A stretch of 64,000 nucleotides of DNA from an uncultured Prevotellaceae bacterium (GCA_902776475.1 CACYQD010000017.1:46702-110701); one strand, 5' to 3'; positions 36,930 to 45,234 are shown, counted from the stretch's first letter. Numbers and translations: made by a program. The notes: generated by a model from the letters alone, not told the origin.

Positions 36930-37334
36930 TCACCCCTGAGGCATGAGCGCGGCATTCCTCCGATAGGCCGTCCCGGTCATCACGCAGATGAGTTCATCCC
37001 TCTGGTTGGTGACCCTCACCTCGCAGAAAGGCATTTTGTGATGAGGGTCCTCGTGGGCCAAGGCGGTGAGCTGGTCACCCTTCATGGCCGAGCGGACGAA
37101 GGTGATGCTATGGGATATGCCCACGGTCATGAATCCCCCGCTGTTGACTGCGGCGGCAAAAGCCAGGTCGGCCAACGTGAAGAGCGCTCCGCCCTGACAG
37201 ACACCGGCGCCGTTGAGGTGATGGTCCACAACGGTCATCACGGCCTTGGCGCAACCCTGTCCCATCTCGACCACCTGGACACCAGCCATGGCGGCGAAAC
37301 GGTCATTTTGATTGAGAAAATCGATCAGTTCCAT
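36930..37334 (-). CDS. PaaI-type hotdog-fold thioesterase
   Basis: 134 residues from MELIDFLNQNDRFAAM. Hotdog-fold acyl-CoA thioesterase: HHLNGAGVCQGGALFTLADL is the conserved helix with the catalytic acid region, then FAAAVNSGG. Substrate not known. The longer frame upstream (to 37406) has an unlikely Cys/His-rich start, so the inner Met is preferred. Confidence 0.87.
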   Translation of the reverse strand: MELIDFLNQNDRFAAMAGVQVVEMGQGCAKAVMTVVDHHLNGAGVCQGGALFTLADLAFAAAVNSGGFMTVGISHSITFVRSAMKGDQLTALAHEDPHHKMPFCEVRVTNQRDELICVMTGTAYRRNAALMPQG

Positions 37335-37407
37335 TTTAAGATTTACTTGATGGCGTTTTCGGCACTCACCGGCGACATCCGCCTGATGAGATGAGCACGA
37401 CGACAAA

Positions 37408-37447
37408 AAAACTGCCGGGAACGCATTAGCATTTTCGGACCCGGCAA
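37408..37447 (-). terminator. Terminator after trpF
   Basis: On the minus strand TTGCCGGGTCCG pairs with GTTCCCGGCAG across a short loop and is followed by TTTTTTTG. Confidence 0.8.
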
Positions 37448-37474
37448 GTCAAATGTCAATAATTTTCAAAAGAA

Positions 37475-38176
37475 TCACTTTCTCAGCGCCTCTACAAAGC
37501 GCTTGATGCTGTCCACATCTTTCAGGCCGGGCTCAATCTCAAAGCGGGAGTTGATATCGATGCCGGCGAACTTCGGATGCTGGAAAGCCTTGATGCGCTC
37601 CACATCGTCGGGGCCGATGCCGCCGCTGAGGATAAAGGGCACATCGCCCTGGTAGGCATCGAGCACTGACCAGTCGAAGCTCTCCCCGCTTCCACCCTTC
37701 TGCTTGCATTTGTTGTGGAAGAGGAAATAATCGACCAGCGAACCATAGGCCTCGCACTTCTTCAGGTCCTCGGCGCTCTCCACCTCAATGGTCTTGACAA
37801 TCTGCACGGGCCTGATATCCGGCTCCAGCGTGCGGCGGAGGTTCTCTATCATCACAGGACCCTCGCTGCCATGCAATTGCACCAGGTCAAGGTTGAAATT
37901 ATACACCCTGGTGACGATGGTCTGGGGCATGTCGTCCACGAAGACTCCCACGCGCTTGGGCTTGTTGTCCCTGCGTGTCATCTCGGGCATGCCCCCCAGC
38001 TCCGATACCTTTGTGGCGAGCGGGGAGTAGTCTGGGTAGAAACCGCCTCTTGCAGACACCTGCTTCACATACCTGGGACTCTCCGGCCAGAACACCAGTC
38101 CCAGCCAATCCACATCCAGAGCACTCACTTCACGTATGTTTTGGGCCACACGCATGCCACAAACTTTCAGAATCAT
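37475..38176 (-). CDS. trpF: Phosphoribosylanthranilate isomerase
   Basis: 233 residues, third step of tryptophan synthesis. MILKVCGMR is the canonical N-terminus, followed by LGLVFWPESPRYV, LVQLHGSE and PFILSGGIGPDDV, GIDINSRFE. The gene is isolated: no other trp gene is in the window. A minus-strand TATTTTTG about 65 bp upstream may be its promoter. Confidence 0.94.
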   Translation of the reverse strand: MILKVCGMRVAQNIREVSALDVDWLGLVFWPESPRYVKQVSARGGFYPDYSPLATKVSELGGMPEMTRRDNKPKRVGVFVDDMPQTIVTRVYNFNLDLVQLHGSEGPVMIENLRRTLEPDIRPVQIVKTIEVESAEDLKKCEAYGSLVDYFLFHNKCKQKGGSGESFDWSVLDAYQGDVPFILSGGIGPDDVERIKAFQHPKFAGIDINSRFEIEPGLKDVDSIKRFVEALRK

Positions 38177-38383
38177 AACAATATGTAAAGTTTTTTCTTT
38201 TCAAAAATATCTTTCAGATCATCTGTTCATGCAAAAATACAACTTTTTTTTGAAACCAGCCCTCAATTTGAGATTTATTGCAAGAACAAATTCTAAAAAA
38301 AAGAAGATGATTTTTTGGGCCAATCGTATAATAAGGAAGCAAAAGCATCGTTACTAAAATATAACACATGATCAGATTTGCCT

Positions 38384-38509
38384 ATGAAAATTTTTACCCA
38401 CGAAGAAACAGAACCATCACAACGCACGCTCAAATTCATCCGTGAATTGGCACACACCTACAGGGCATTCGAACTGAATGGCCGCCATGAAGTTTATTGT
38501 CTGAACTAA
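38384..38509 (+). CDS. Small conserved protein (41 residues), unknown function
   Basis: MKIFTHEETEPSQRTLKFI at the start and ELNGRHEVYCLN at the end match a small family I recall from Bacteroidales, usually annotated as hypothetical. No signal peptide. It ends 10 bp before the rpe start codon, so the two may be co-transcribed. The function is not known. Confidence 0.65.
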   Translation: MKIFTHEETEPSQRTLKFIRELAHTYRAFELNGRHEVYCLN

Positions 38510-38519
38510 ATCCAATACC

Positions 38520-39170
38520 ATGGCCACCCTCGTATCCCCCTCCTTGCTGGCAGCGGACTTCACTTGTCTGCAACGTGACATCGACATGATCAACCGCAGT
38601 GAGGCCGACTGGCTTCACATGGACATCATGGACGGCGTGTTTGTCCCCAACATCTCCTTTGGCTTTCCCGTGCTGGAAGCAGTGGCGGGCATCTGCCAGA
38701 AGCCCCTTGACGTGCACTTCATGACCGTGCACCCGGAGGAATACATCGCCCGTACGGCCCGTCTCGGCGCCATGATGATGAACATCCACTACGAAGCCTG
38801 CACCCACCTTCACCGCACGATTGAGGAGATACACAAAACCGGCATGAAAGCCGGTGTCACCCTCAATCCGAGCACTCCCGTGGGGATGCTGGAAGATATC
38901 ATCTGCGATGTCGATATGGTGCTGCTGATGAGTGTCAACCCAGGGTTTGGAGGTCAGAAATTCATTGAGCATTCGCTCGACAAGGTGAGGCGCCTGCGGG
39001 AGTTGATCGCATCCTCCGGCAGCCATGCGCTGATAGAGATCGACGGTGGTGTGCAGTCAGAGACAGCGCCCCGTTTGGTCGAGGCCGGTGTCGATGTGCT
39101 TGTCAGCGGCAGCTATGTGTTCAAGGCCGAGGACCCTGTCTCCACGATTCACTTCCTGAAAAGCCTGTGA
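38520..39170 (+). CDS. rpe: Ribulose-phosphate 3-epimerase
   Basis: 216-residue TIM-barrel enzyme of the pentose phosphate pathway. VSPSLLAADF, LHMDIMDGVFVPNISFG (metal-binding His and Asp), VHFMTVHPE, VLLMSVNPGFGGQ and EIDGGV are all present. Its stop is 4 bp from that of the convergent sigma factor gene. Confidence 0.96.
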   Translation: MATLVSPSLLAADFTCLQRDIDMINRSEADWLHMDIMDGVFVPNISFGFPVLEAVAGICQKPLDVHFMTVHPEEYIARTARLGAMMMNIHYEACTHLHRTIEEIHKTGMKAGVTLNPSTPVGMLEDIICDVDMVLLMSVNPGFGGQKFIEHSLDKVRRLRELIASSGSHALIEIDGGVQSETAPRLVEAGVDVLVSGSYVFKAEDPVSTIHFLKSL

Positions 39171-39174
39171 TCGG

Positions 39175-39768
39175 CTAATCCAGTTGGAGAGCCACGCCGT
39201 GCTCCCTTGCCATCCTTCTGAGATTGAGGATGGCATAACGCATGCGCCCCAGCGAAGTGTTGATGCTTACGCCAGTGGCCTCAGCAATCTCCTTGAATGA
39301 CATCTCCTGATAGAACCTCATGAAGACCACCTCACGCTGGGTCGGAGGAAGCATGTTCATCATTTTCTTCACATCCTTGAGCACCTGAGTGTTGACATAG
39401 CGGTTCTCCACGTTCATGTCGAGCAGTGCGCTGCACAGGTTGGAGAGGTCGTTGTCCTCAGTGGGCTCGACAATTTTCTCCGACCGCTGCTCCCTGTACC
39501 AGTCCATGATCACGTTGTGCGCGATCCTGACGAGCCATGCGCTGAATTTTCCAGAATTGGTGTATTTGCGCTGCTGCAACTTGACGATGACCTTGACGAA
39601 TGTCTCTTGGAAGATATCGTCGGCCACATCACGGTCGCGCACCACGAACATGATATAAGTAAACAGCTTGGTCTTGGTCCTTGACAGCAACAAGTCAAAC
39701 GCCTTATTATTACCATCGATGTAAGACAAGGCCAATTCCTCGTCTGTCATCTTGTTCAAATCGTCCAT
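39175..39768 (-). CDS. ECF-type RNA polymerase sigma factor
   Basis: 197 residues. Region 2 shows ADDIFQETFVKVIVKLQQR and AWLVRIAHNVIMDWYREQR; region 4 has LPPTQREVVFMRFYQEMSFK followed by EIAEATGVSINTS. No anti-sigma gene is adjacent, so the signal is unknown. Confidence 0.93.
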   Translation of the reverse strand: MDDLNKMTDEELALSYIDGNNKAFDLLLSRTKTKLFTYIMFVVRDRDVADDIFQETFVKVIVKLQQRKYTNSGKFSAWLVRIAHNVIMDWYREQRSEKIVEPTEDNDLSNLCSALLDMNVENRYVNTQVLKDVKKMMNMLPPTQREVVFMRFYQEMSFKEIAEATGVSINTSLGRMRYAILNLRRMAREHGVALQLD

Positions 39769-39913
39769 TCCTTAAATATAATTTTGTTTAAGTAATGATT
39801 TCCCGATAGGCGTATTTTTTTAAGTTTTGAAATATTAAGTCAAGAATTTGGTTGCAAATATAAGCACTTTTGGTCAGTCGTGCAAATTTTTTCACAAAAA
39901 TGTCATTAATTGT

Positions 39914-39944
39914 TTTGAAATCCATCCAAAAAGTACTATCTTTG
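39914..39944 (+). promoter_or_regulatory. Promoter of the cobalamin riboswitch RNA
   Basis: Plus-strand TTTG at 39914-39917 and TATCTTTG at 39937-39944, 19 bp apart, would start transcription right at the riboswitch. Confidence 0.85.
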
Positions 39945-39950
39945 CATCGA

Positions 39951-40102
39951 GAAGGTTCGCTATACGCGATTAGCAAAGGGAACGGGGTGAGAGTCCCCGA
40001 CTGTCTCGCAGCTGTGAGTTTCATTATGGCCTCAGGCTGATGCCACTGCCTTATAAGGTGGGAAGGCGCCTGAGAGCGAAACGAAGTCAGAAGACCTGCC
40101 TT
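39951..40102 (+). ncRNA. Cobalamin riboswitch without an evident downstream gene
   Basis: Adenosylcobalamin-type aptamer. Seen in order: GGTTCGC at the 5' end, AAAGGGAACGGGGTGAGAGT, CCCCGACTGTCTCGCAGCTG, the B12-box part GATGCCACTG, AAGGTGGGAAGG, and the 3' closing AAGTCAGAAGACCTGCC. All family landmarks are intact and a good promoter precedes it. No transporter or cobalamin gene follows; a 30-codon hydrophobic start (MMLSLCLCPCHTAHLLAL) at 40196-40288 and then a terminator end the unit, suggesting a lost gene. Confidence 0.93.
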
Positions 40103-40288
40103 TTCAAGCCTACCCAAGCTTGCCGATGCCTCTCGATGTAAGGGGCGAGGCAAAATGAGTTTTTCTTTCAAACCGGCGGCTCGAGAGCCTGCCTGATGAT
40201 GTTGTCACTCTGCCTGTGTCCATGCCACACAGCGCATCTGTTGGCCCTATGTTGTATGACCGAAATGTATTATATAAGTTTTTCTTAG

Positions 40289-40324
40289 AAAAGGAGCGAC
40301 GCCGTGAGGTCTCGCTCCTTTTTC
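40289..40324 (+). terminator. Terminator after the riboswitch unit
   Basis: AAAAGGAGCGA pairs with TCGCTCCTTTTT around a short loop, giving an RNA of about 370 nt from the riboswitch promoter. Confidence 0.85.
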
Positions 40325-40372
40325 GATGGAAGGAGGGGAGAGGGAGAGGATGGGTGAGGGGGAACGACTCAC

Positions 40373-40999
40373 CTACTCACCATAGTTATAGGCGTCTTCT
40401 TCGATGGTGACGAACAGCTGTTTGATTTTCTCGGCGGCATCTTTGCGGGCTTCCAGGACGTCGCTGTAGGCTGGTTTGAGGGTGGCGCCTGAGAAGACCT
40501 CGGTGAACGGCAGATTGTCTTCGGCGCGCTTTTTGACGATGGCCTTGAGGAGTTTGCCCTTGTTCAGGTAGAACCTGAACTCATACTGCTCATCCGCACC
40601 GTTCTCATCAGGGGTCCACATGGGATCATAAGCATAGATGAAGGCCACGCTCCCATTGCTGTCAAACATATACTCCTCGTAGTATTCCCTTGCCGCGAAG
40701 TTGTATTTTTTCGTGGCGAAGGTGATGTAGTGCGAAGGATAGATCTTGTCCTCTTCCCTCTCATCGAAATACATGTAGACGTCTTCCTTGTGTCCGCCCG
40801 TGGCCGGGAGAAACTGGCTGACCTCCAAATGATAGTATTCTCCCCACTCGGCGCCATCATTAGCATTATCCCCTTGATGCGTTGCGATGTAACCCTTGTT
40901 GTCCGCATAACGCTTGCGGATGCTCTCCACGGTATTCTGAGCCCATCCCAGTTGCATGACAGCAGCCAGGAGCAGCAGCAAAGTCAGTCTTTTCTTCAT
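40373..40999 (-). CDS. Exported protein of unknown function
   Basis: 208 residues from MKKRLTLLLLLAAVMQLGWA, a clear signal peptide with cleavage after Ala-Gln. The mature part (SIRKRYADNKGYIATHQGD, MYFDEREEDKIYPSHYITFA) is not a family I recognise; it resembles small periplasmic or surface proteins of Bacteroidales. A minus-strand promoter with TATATTTG lies near 41025-41035, which supports this start over an earlier in-frame Met. Confidence 0.8.
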   Translation of the reverse strand: MKKRLTLLLLLAAVMQLGWAQNTVESIRKRYADNKGYIATHQGDNANDGAEWGEYYHLEVSQFLPATGGHKEDVYMYFDEREEDKIYPSHYITFATKKYNFAAREYYEEYMFDSNGSVAFIYAYDPMWTPDENGADEQYEFRFYLNKGKLLKAIVKKRAEDNLPFTEVFSGATLKPAYSDVLEARKDAAEKIKQLFVTIEEDAYNYGE

Positions 41000-41210
41000 C
41001 TTCTTCGTTTTTTGGTTTCTACTTATGCAAATATAAACCTTTTTGTCCAAATAACCTTTGCCAGAGGCAAAAATGTTTTATCTTCATCCGCTTTTTTGCT
41101 CTTTTAACACCGAAAGCGAGAAACTTTGCAAAACTTATCGTAATTTTGCATCTCAAGGCCGTGGCCATCGCCAAAAGCGGCAGAAGAAGAATAAAAGACA
41201 CCAGATTATC

Positions 41211-42221
41211 TTGAAAACCGACCTCAGCAAGTTGACCAGCCGAAGTGCCAAAGTGCTTCTCCCCTTGTTATTGGGGGGAATGATACTCTATTGGATGTAC
41301 CGGGAGTTTGACTTCGGGCTGATGAGCGACGTGATGTGGCATGAGATGGACTGGACCTGGATGCTGCTCTCGCTGCCCTTCGGCGTGACGGCCCAGCTGT
41401 TCCGCGGCATGCGCTGGCGACAGACCCTCGCCCCCCTGGGAGAGCGCCCAAGGCTGTCCACCTCGGTCAACGCCATCTTCCTCAGCTATGCCACCAGCCT
41501 TATCATCCCCCGTGTGGGAGAGTTTGCCCGCTGCGGCATCCTGAAGCGCTACGACGACGTGACCTTCGCCAAGTCTTTGGGCACGGTGGTCACCGAGCGC
41601 GCCGTCGACAGCATCGTCGTGGTGACCATCACCGTGATCACCCTGCTGCTGCAGCTCTCCGTGTTCAACAATTTCTTCATCACCACGGGCACCCGTCTCG
41701 ACACCTTTCTGGGCCAGTTTACCACGACAGGCTATCTGGTCACATTCATCTGCCTCATCGCGGCCCTGCTGCTCATCTGGCTGCTCCTCCGCAAGATGGA
41801 GATCTACAAGAAGGTGAAAGACACGGCCAGCAACATCTGGCAGGGCGTGGTATCCCTGCGCAATGTGGAAAACATCCCCCTCTACCTGCTATACACCCTC
41901 GGCATCTGGGGCAGCTATTTCATCCACTTCTACCTGACGTTCTACTGTTTTGAGGGCACGTCGCATCTCGGCATCGGCTGTGCGCTCGTGACGTTCGTCG
42001 TGGGCAGCATCGCCGTCATCGTGCCGACGCCCAACGGAGCCGGTCCCTGGCATTTCTCCGTGAAGACGATGCTCATCCTCTATGGCGTGGAGAGCAACGC
42101 CGCACTGATCTTCGTCCTCATCGTCCACACCGTGCAGACCATGCTGGTGGTGCTGCTGGGCATCTGGGCATGGGCCGCCCTGGCCCTGACGAAACCCGTG
42201 TCGGTCAAGGAAAGACAATAA
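41211..42221 (+). CDS. UPF0104 / lysylphosphatidylglycerol synthase transmembrane family protein
   Basis: Polytopic membrane protein with about eight helices (LLPLLLGGMILYWMYREFDF, then FLSYATSLIIPRVGEFARCG, and GSIAVIVPTPNGAGPWHF). Such flippase-like proteins often act in polysaccharide or lipid transfer; the role here is unknown. The frame opens at 41058, but a TAATTTTG -7 element at 41142 implies a later start; the TTG at 41211 is proposed because no ATG precedes the first helix. The start is uncertain. Confidence 0.82.
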   Translation: MKTDLSKLTSRSAKVLLPLLLGGMILYWMYREFDFGLMSDVMWHEMDWTWMLLSLPFGVTAQLFRGMRWRQTLAPLGERPRLSTSVNAIFLSYATSLIIPRVGEFARCGILKRYDDVTFAKSLGTVVTERAVDSIVVVTITVITLLLQLSVFNNFFITTGTRLDTFLGQFTTTGYLVTFICLIAALLLIWLLLRKMEIYKKVKDTASNIWQGVVSLRNVENIPLYLLYTLGIWGSYFIHFYLTFYCFEGTSHLGIGCALVTFVVGSIAVIVPTPNGAGPWHFSVKTMLILYGVESNAALIFVLIVHTVQTMLVVLLGIWAWAALALTKPVSVKERQ

Positions 42222-42256
42222 CATCAACCCAATCATTAACCTTAACATTTAAAAGT

Positions 42257-43705
42257 ATGAGTGAAATCAAGAACTTGCAGCCCAGCTGCATCTGGAAAAA
42301 TTTCTACGCACTGACCCAAATACCCCGTCCGTCAGGACACTTGGAGAAGATACAGCAGTTCCTACTCGACTTCGCCAAGAACGCCGGTGTGGAGGCATTC
42401 AAGGACCCTGCCGGCAACATCGTGATGCGCAAGCCCGCCACTCCGGGCATGGAAGACCGCAAAGGCGTCATCCTGCAGGCCCACATGGACATGGTGCCGC
42501 AGAAGAGTCCCGAGAGCACCCACAATTTCGAGACCGACCCCATCCAGCCGTGGATTGACGGCGACTGGGTGAAGGCCAAGGGCACCACTCTGGGCGCAGA
42601 CAACGGCATGGGCGTGGCCGCCATTATGGCCGTCATGGAGGCGAAAGACATGAAGCACGGTCCCATCGACGCCCTCATCACCGCCGACGAAGAGACCGGC
42701 ATGTTTGGCGCCAACGACCTGCCCGAGGGAGAGCTGCAGGGCGACATCCTGCTCAACCTTGACTCCGAGACCTGGGGCAAGTTTGTCATCGGCAGCGCCG
42801 GCGGCATCGACGTCACCGCCACCCTCGACTACAAAGATGTGGAGACCGACAGTGAGGACGTGGCTGTGAAGGTCACCCTGAAAGGCCTCCGCGGCGGCCA
42901 TTCCGGTCTGGAGATCCATGAAGGCCGCGCCAACGCCAACAAGCAGATGGTGCGCTTCGTGCGCGAGGCCATCGAGGAGTGCGAGGCCCGTCTGGCCTCC
43001 TGGCATGGCGGCAACATGCGCAATGCCATCCCGTTCAAGGCCGAGGTGGTGCTGACCCTGCCCGCAGAGAATGTGGAAGCCCTCAAGGAGTTGGTGGCCG
43101 ACTGGAAGGCCGACCTGACCGACCAGTTCAAGCATATCGAGAGCGGCATCGAGATGTATGCCGAGGACGTTCCCGCTCCGAAGACCGAGGTGCCCGTGGA
43201 GATCCAGGACAACCTCATCAACGCCATCTACGCCTGCCACGACGGTGTCGTGCGCATGATCCCCGCATATCCCGACGTCGTGGAGACCTCCTCCAACCTG
43301 GCCATCATCGACATCGAGAACGGCAAGGCCTCGCTGAAGATCCTGGCCCGCTCCTCACGTGAGGACATGAAGGACTACATCGTGAAGTCGCTGGAGAGCT
43401 GTTTCAACATGGCCGGCATGAAAGTGGAGACCGCCGGCAGCTATGGCGGTTGGGACCCCAACCCCGAGAGCGGCATCCTGCACCACCTGCTCAAGATCTA
43501 CAAGGAGCTCAACGGCGAGGACGGCATCATCCAGGTGGACCATGCCGGACTGGAGTGCTCCGTCATCTTAGGCAAGTATCCCCACCTCGACGTCGTGTCG
43601 CTCGGTCCCACGATGCGCAGTCCGCATACCACCAGCGAGCGCTGCTACATCCCGACCATCGCTCCGTTCTGGGCACTGCTCCGCAAGGCTTTGGAAGAGA
43701 TTTAG
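42257..43705 (+). CDS. pepD: Aminoacyl-histidine dipeptidase (PepD-type, M20C)
   Basis: 482 residues from MSEIKNLQPSCIWKNF; a longer frame overlaps the upstream gene and is not used. Metallopeptidase of family M20 cleaving Xaa-His and other dipeptides in the cytosol. Metal and catalytic motifs: LQAHMDMVPQ, GADNGMGVAA, ITADEETGMFG, GLRGGHSGLEIHEGRANA and SLGPTMRSPHTTSER. It lies 35 bp after the membrane-protein gene and is followed by a hairpin terminator. Confidence 0.95.
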   Translation: MSEIKNLQPSCIWKNFYALTQIPRPSGHLEKIQQFLLDFAKNAGVEAFKDPAGNIVMRKPATPGMEDRKGVILQAHMDMVPQKSPESTHNFETDPIQPWIDGDWVKAKGTTLGADNGMGVAAIMAVMEAKDMKHGPIDALITADEETGMFGANDLPEGELQGDILLNLDSETWGKFVIGSAGGIDVTATLDYKDVETDSEDVAVKVTLKGLRGGHSGLEIHEGRANANKQMVRFVREAIEECEARLASWHGGNMRNAIPFKAEVVLTLPAENVEALKELVADWKADLTDQFKHIESGIEMYAEDVPAPKTEVPVEIQDNLINAIYACHDGVVRMIPAYPDVVETSSNLAIIDIENGKASLKILARSSREDMKDYIVKSLESCFNMAGMKVETAGSYGGWDPNPESGILHHLLKIYKELNGEDGIIQVDHAGLECSVILGKYPHLDVVSLGPTMRSPHTTSERCYIPTIAPFWALLRKALEEI

Positions 43706-43742
43706 ACCGAAGACATCCGGCCAGAAGGGCATCCGAGTACAT

Positions 43743-43770
43743 AGCCCAGGGCAACGCCCTGGGTTTTATG
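43743..43770 (+). terminator. Terminator after pepD
   Basis: CCCAGGGCAACGCCCTGGG followed by TTTTATG, the same hairpin type as after glk. Confidence 0.75.
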
Positions 43771-43835
43771 TTGGCCTTTCAGGCAGTCCCCTCCCCTACT
43801 CCCACCGTTCTTATCAGGGAGGTCCATCGTCAGAT

Positions 43836-43952
43836 GCGACAAATTCATGGGCGTCACCCCATTTTTGTCGCAAAACACGCTGCCTGTCGCTATAAAACCC
43901 ATGCGAAGAAGAGGAAAATAATTGCAATGCCGCCAACGAAAGCCTATCTTTG
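43836..43952 (+). promoter_or_regulatory. Three-site TGTCGC operator and promoter of the 43998 gene
   Basis: GCGACA (43836), TGTCGC (43866) and TGTCGC (43885) are spaced 24 and 13 bp, followed after 54 bp by TATCTTTG at 43945-43952. The same spacing is found at the promoters near 45.0, 50.6 and 52.6 kb, although the bases between differ. The first two sites form the inverted pair TGCGACAAA / TTTGTCGCA. Confidence 0.75.
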
Positions 43953-43997
43953 TATCACACTACAAGCAAATAGAACAACAACCAAAAGACAAAAGAT

Positions 43998-44474
43998 ATG
44001 AAAACGGCAAAAATATTCCAGAGCAAGTCGAAGGTCACAGCAATCTTCATGCTCGCAGCCATCATAGCGGTGGGATTTATCACCCTCAGTGAAAGCACGA
44101 ACTCGGATGAAAGGCTCCTCACCCAGCAAAATGTCTCCACAAGCTTTTTCGACCAGATGGAGGATGCCACCAAAGCCTATAACCTCCTGAAGGAAATCAG
44201 CTTGGAGAAAGCCAGACTGGAGAAGGAGAAGGCAGAGCTGAAGGACGAGATGGTCAAGGCCAAGCAGTGGCGCGACAAGGACCAAGGCATGGTGGTGGGA
44301 GTCACATTCCAGGTGCCTCAGGGCCTTCCCGAGATCACCACGGTGCGGAGCAAGATCAACAGCATCGACCTGAAGATCGCAGCCCTCAAAGAGTCGGGCA
44401 AAGCCCTCGCGACAAAGTACGGCATTGACATCCAGAAGGTGGCTGATGACCAGGAACTCCTGTCATGCAAATGA
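43998..44474 (+). CDS. Membrane-anchored coiled-coil protein, unknown function
   Basis: 158 residues. A basic start (MKTAKIFQSKSK) leads to one hydrophobic segment (VTAIFMLAAIIAVGFITL), then a long charged helix (LLKEISLEKARLEKEKAELK) that should form a coiled coil. I do not recognise a family. It shares its promoter architecture with the two peptide operons and is transcribed toward the first of them. A terminator follows at 44495. Confidence 0.75.
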   Translation: MKTAKIFQSKSKVTAIFMLAAIIAVGFITLSESTNSDERLLTQQNVSTSFFDQMEDATKAYNLLKEISLEKARLEKEKAELKDEMVKAKQWRDKDQGMVVGVTFQVPQGLPEITTVRSKINSIDLKIAALKESGKALATKYGIDIQKVADDQELLSCK

Positions 44475-44494
44475 CACTCGACAACTATGATGAT

Positions 44495-44533
44495 CAAGGG
44501 TGAGCGGCTCACATAGAGCCCTCGCCCTTTTTT
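44495..44533 (+). terminator. Terminator after the coiled-coil gene
   Basis: AAGGGTGAGCGGCTC pairs with GAGCCCTCGCCCTT in part, and TTTTTT follows. Confidence 0.65.
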
Positions 44534-44601
44534 CATGCAAAAAATTTGGGAAGTGATAAAAAGGCATTTCCCTTGTAGAGACGTCACATTGTGGCGTCTC
44601 A

Positions 44602-44647
44602 TAAAAAAAGTAGGACCTCAAAAGTATTGCATCACTTCTGAGGTCCT
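44602..44647 (-). terminator. Terminator of peptide operon copy A
   Basis: On the minus strand AGGACCTCAGAAGTGATG pairs with TTTTGAGGTCCT and is followed by a run of seven T. The stem overlaps the stop codon of the 33-residue frame. Copies follow the genes at 51.56 and 52.23 kb. Confidence 0.85.
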
Positions 44648-44748
44648 CAACTTGTTGGTTTGGCGTCATCGCCATAAAATGGTATCTTCAAGTTCCCATA
44701 TCGTTTCCAAGGCTCATGGGGTAAAAGCCGGCGATCTAGGTGTACCAT
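44647..44748 (-). CDS. Candidate 33-residue basic peptide, copy A
   Basis: Starts 4 nt after the stop of the 53-residue frame. Sequence begins MVHLDRRLLPHEPWKRYGNL and ends YGDDAKPTS. Copy C (52228-52329) keeps the same frame, start and stop and the core DRRLLPHEPWKRYGN and YGDDAKPTS. Most of the seven differing codons change the amino acid, so selection for coding is not shown; the region may alternatively be a conserved 3' untranslated segment. Confidence 0.45.
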   Translation of the reverse strand: MVHLDRRLLPHEPWKRYGNLKIPFYGDDAKPTS

Positions 44749-44752
44749 CTTA

Positions 44753-44914
44753 TTATTTCTGGCTTTCAACATACTGGGGGTATGCCGGACTGATCACGAT
44801 AAGGAATTTCACTGTGGCCTTGAGGAACTTCTTTACTGTAGTCTTCAAACTCGTTGCCATCTCGGTGCTCTCGAAAAGAGCAGCTGTCGTCGGGGTTAAT
44901 TGCGTCGTCTTCAT
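44753..44914 (-). CDS. 53-residue small protein, copy A
   Basis: MKTTQLTPTTAALFESTEMA at the start, then a basic/hydrophobic helix (TSLKTTVKKFLKATVKFLIV) and the end ISPAYPQYVESQK. Copy C at 52334-52495 differs at four codons, three of them silent, which supports coding under purifying selection. No family is recognised; the C-terminal helix could sit in a membrane. A consensus promoter (CAAAGATA at 44986-44993 read on the minus strand) and a leader hairpin lie upstream. Confidence 0.75.
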   Translation of the reverse strand: MKTTQLTPTTAALFESTEMATSLKTTVKKFLKATVKFLIVISPAYPQYVESQK

Positions 44915-44954
44915 AATCGTAAAATTTTAAATGTTTATAGAATGTTATTTTAGT

Positions 44955-45101
44955 GACAGGAGCCCTGTCTTTCTTGTCTCTGATGCAAAGATAATGACGA
45001 TTATTCGACGCAAAATGATTTTTTGAGTTTTTCGCGCAACGAGCATGCGACAGGCCAGCCTATTTGCGACAGCTATGGGAAAAAGGCCTCAAAGCTGTCG
45101 C
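44955..45101 (-). promoter_or_regulatory. Operator, promoter and leader hairpin of peptide operon A
   Basis: Minus strand order: GCGACA (45101-45096), TGTCGC (45071-45066), TGTCGC (45052-45047), TTTG near 45014, TATCTTTG (44993-44986), and the leader stem GACAGG-GCT-CCTGTC (44969-44955). Spacers between the sites are 24, 13 and 53 bp. Copy C keeps the stem while its loop differs. Confidence 0.75.
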
Positions 45102-45118
45102 AAAAGGGTATTCCTGCC

Positions 45119-45215
45119 CTACTCCACTTTGTATCCTTTGGGGATGGTGAATTTTGACGCATCGACTTTGTCCGGCAAAGTGATGGACTGGAGTTCAGTG
45201 GTTTCATTCCCATCA
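45119..45215 (-). pseudogene. C-terminal remnant of a secreted DUF4412-like protein
   Basis: Minus strand reads DGNETTELQSITLPDKVD then ASKFTIPKGYKVE and a stop at 45119. This is the C-terminal end of a small exported protein; everything upstream is missing and the sequence joins the plus-strand remnant near 45215. DUF4412 is a tentative assignment. Confidence 0.5.
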
Positions 45216-45234
45216 GGAGTCCACGGGCTATGTC

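Noticed and set aside
40216-40410. 64-codon frame after the cobalamin riboswitch
   Set aside because: It runs through the terminator and a CCCTCTCC-like repeat and has no family features, so it is not taken as the riboswitch client.
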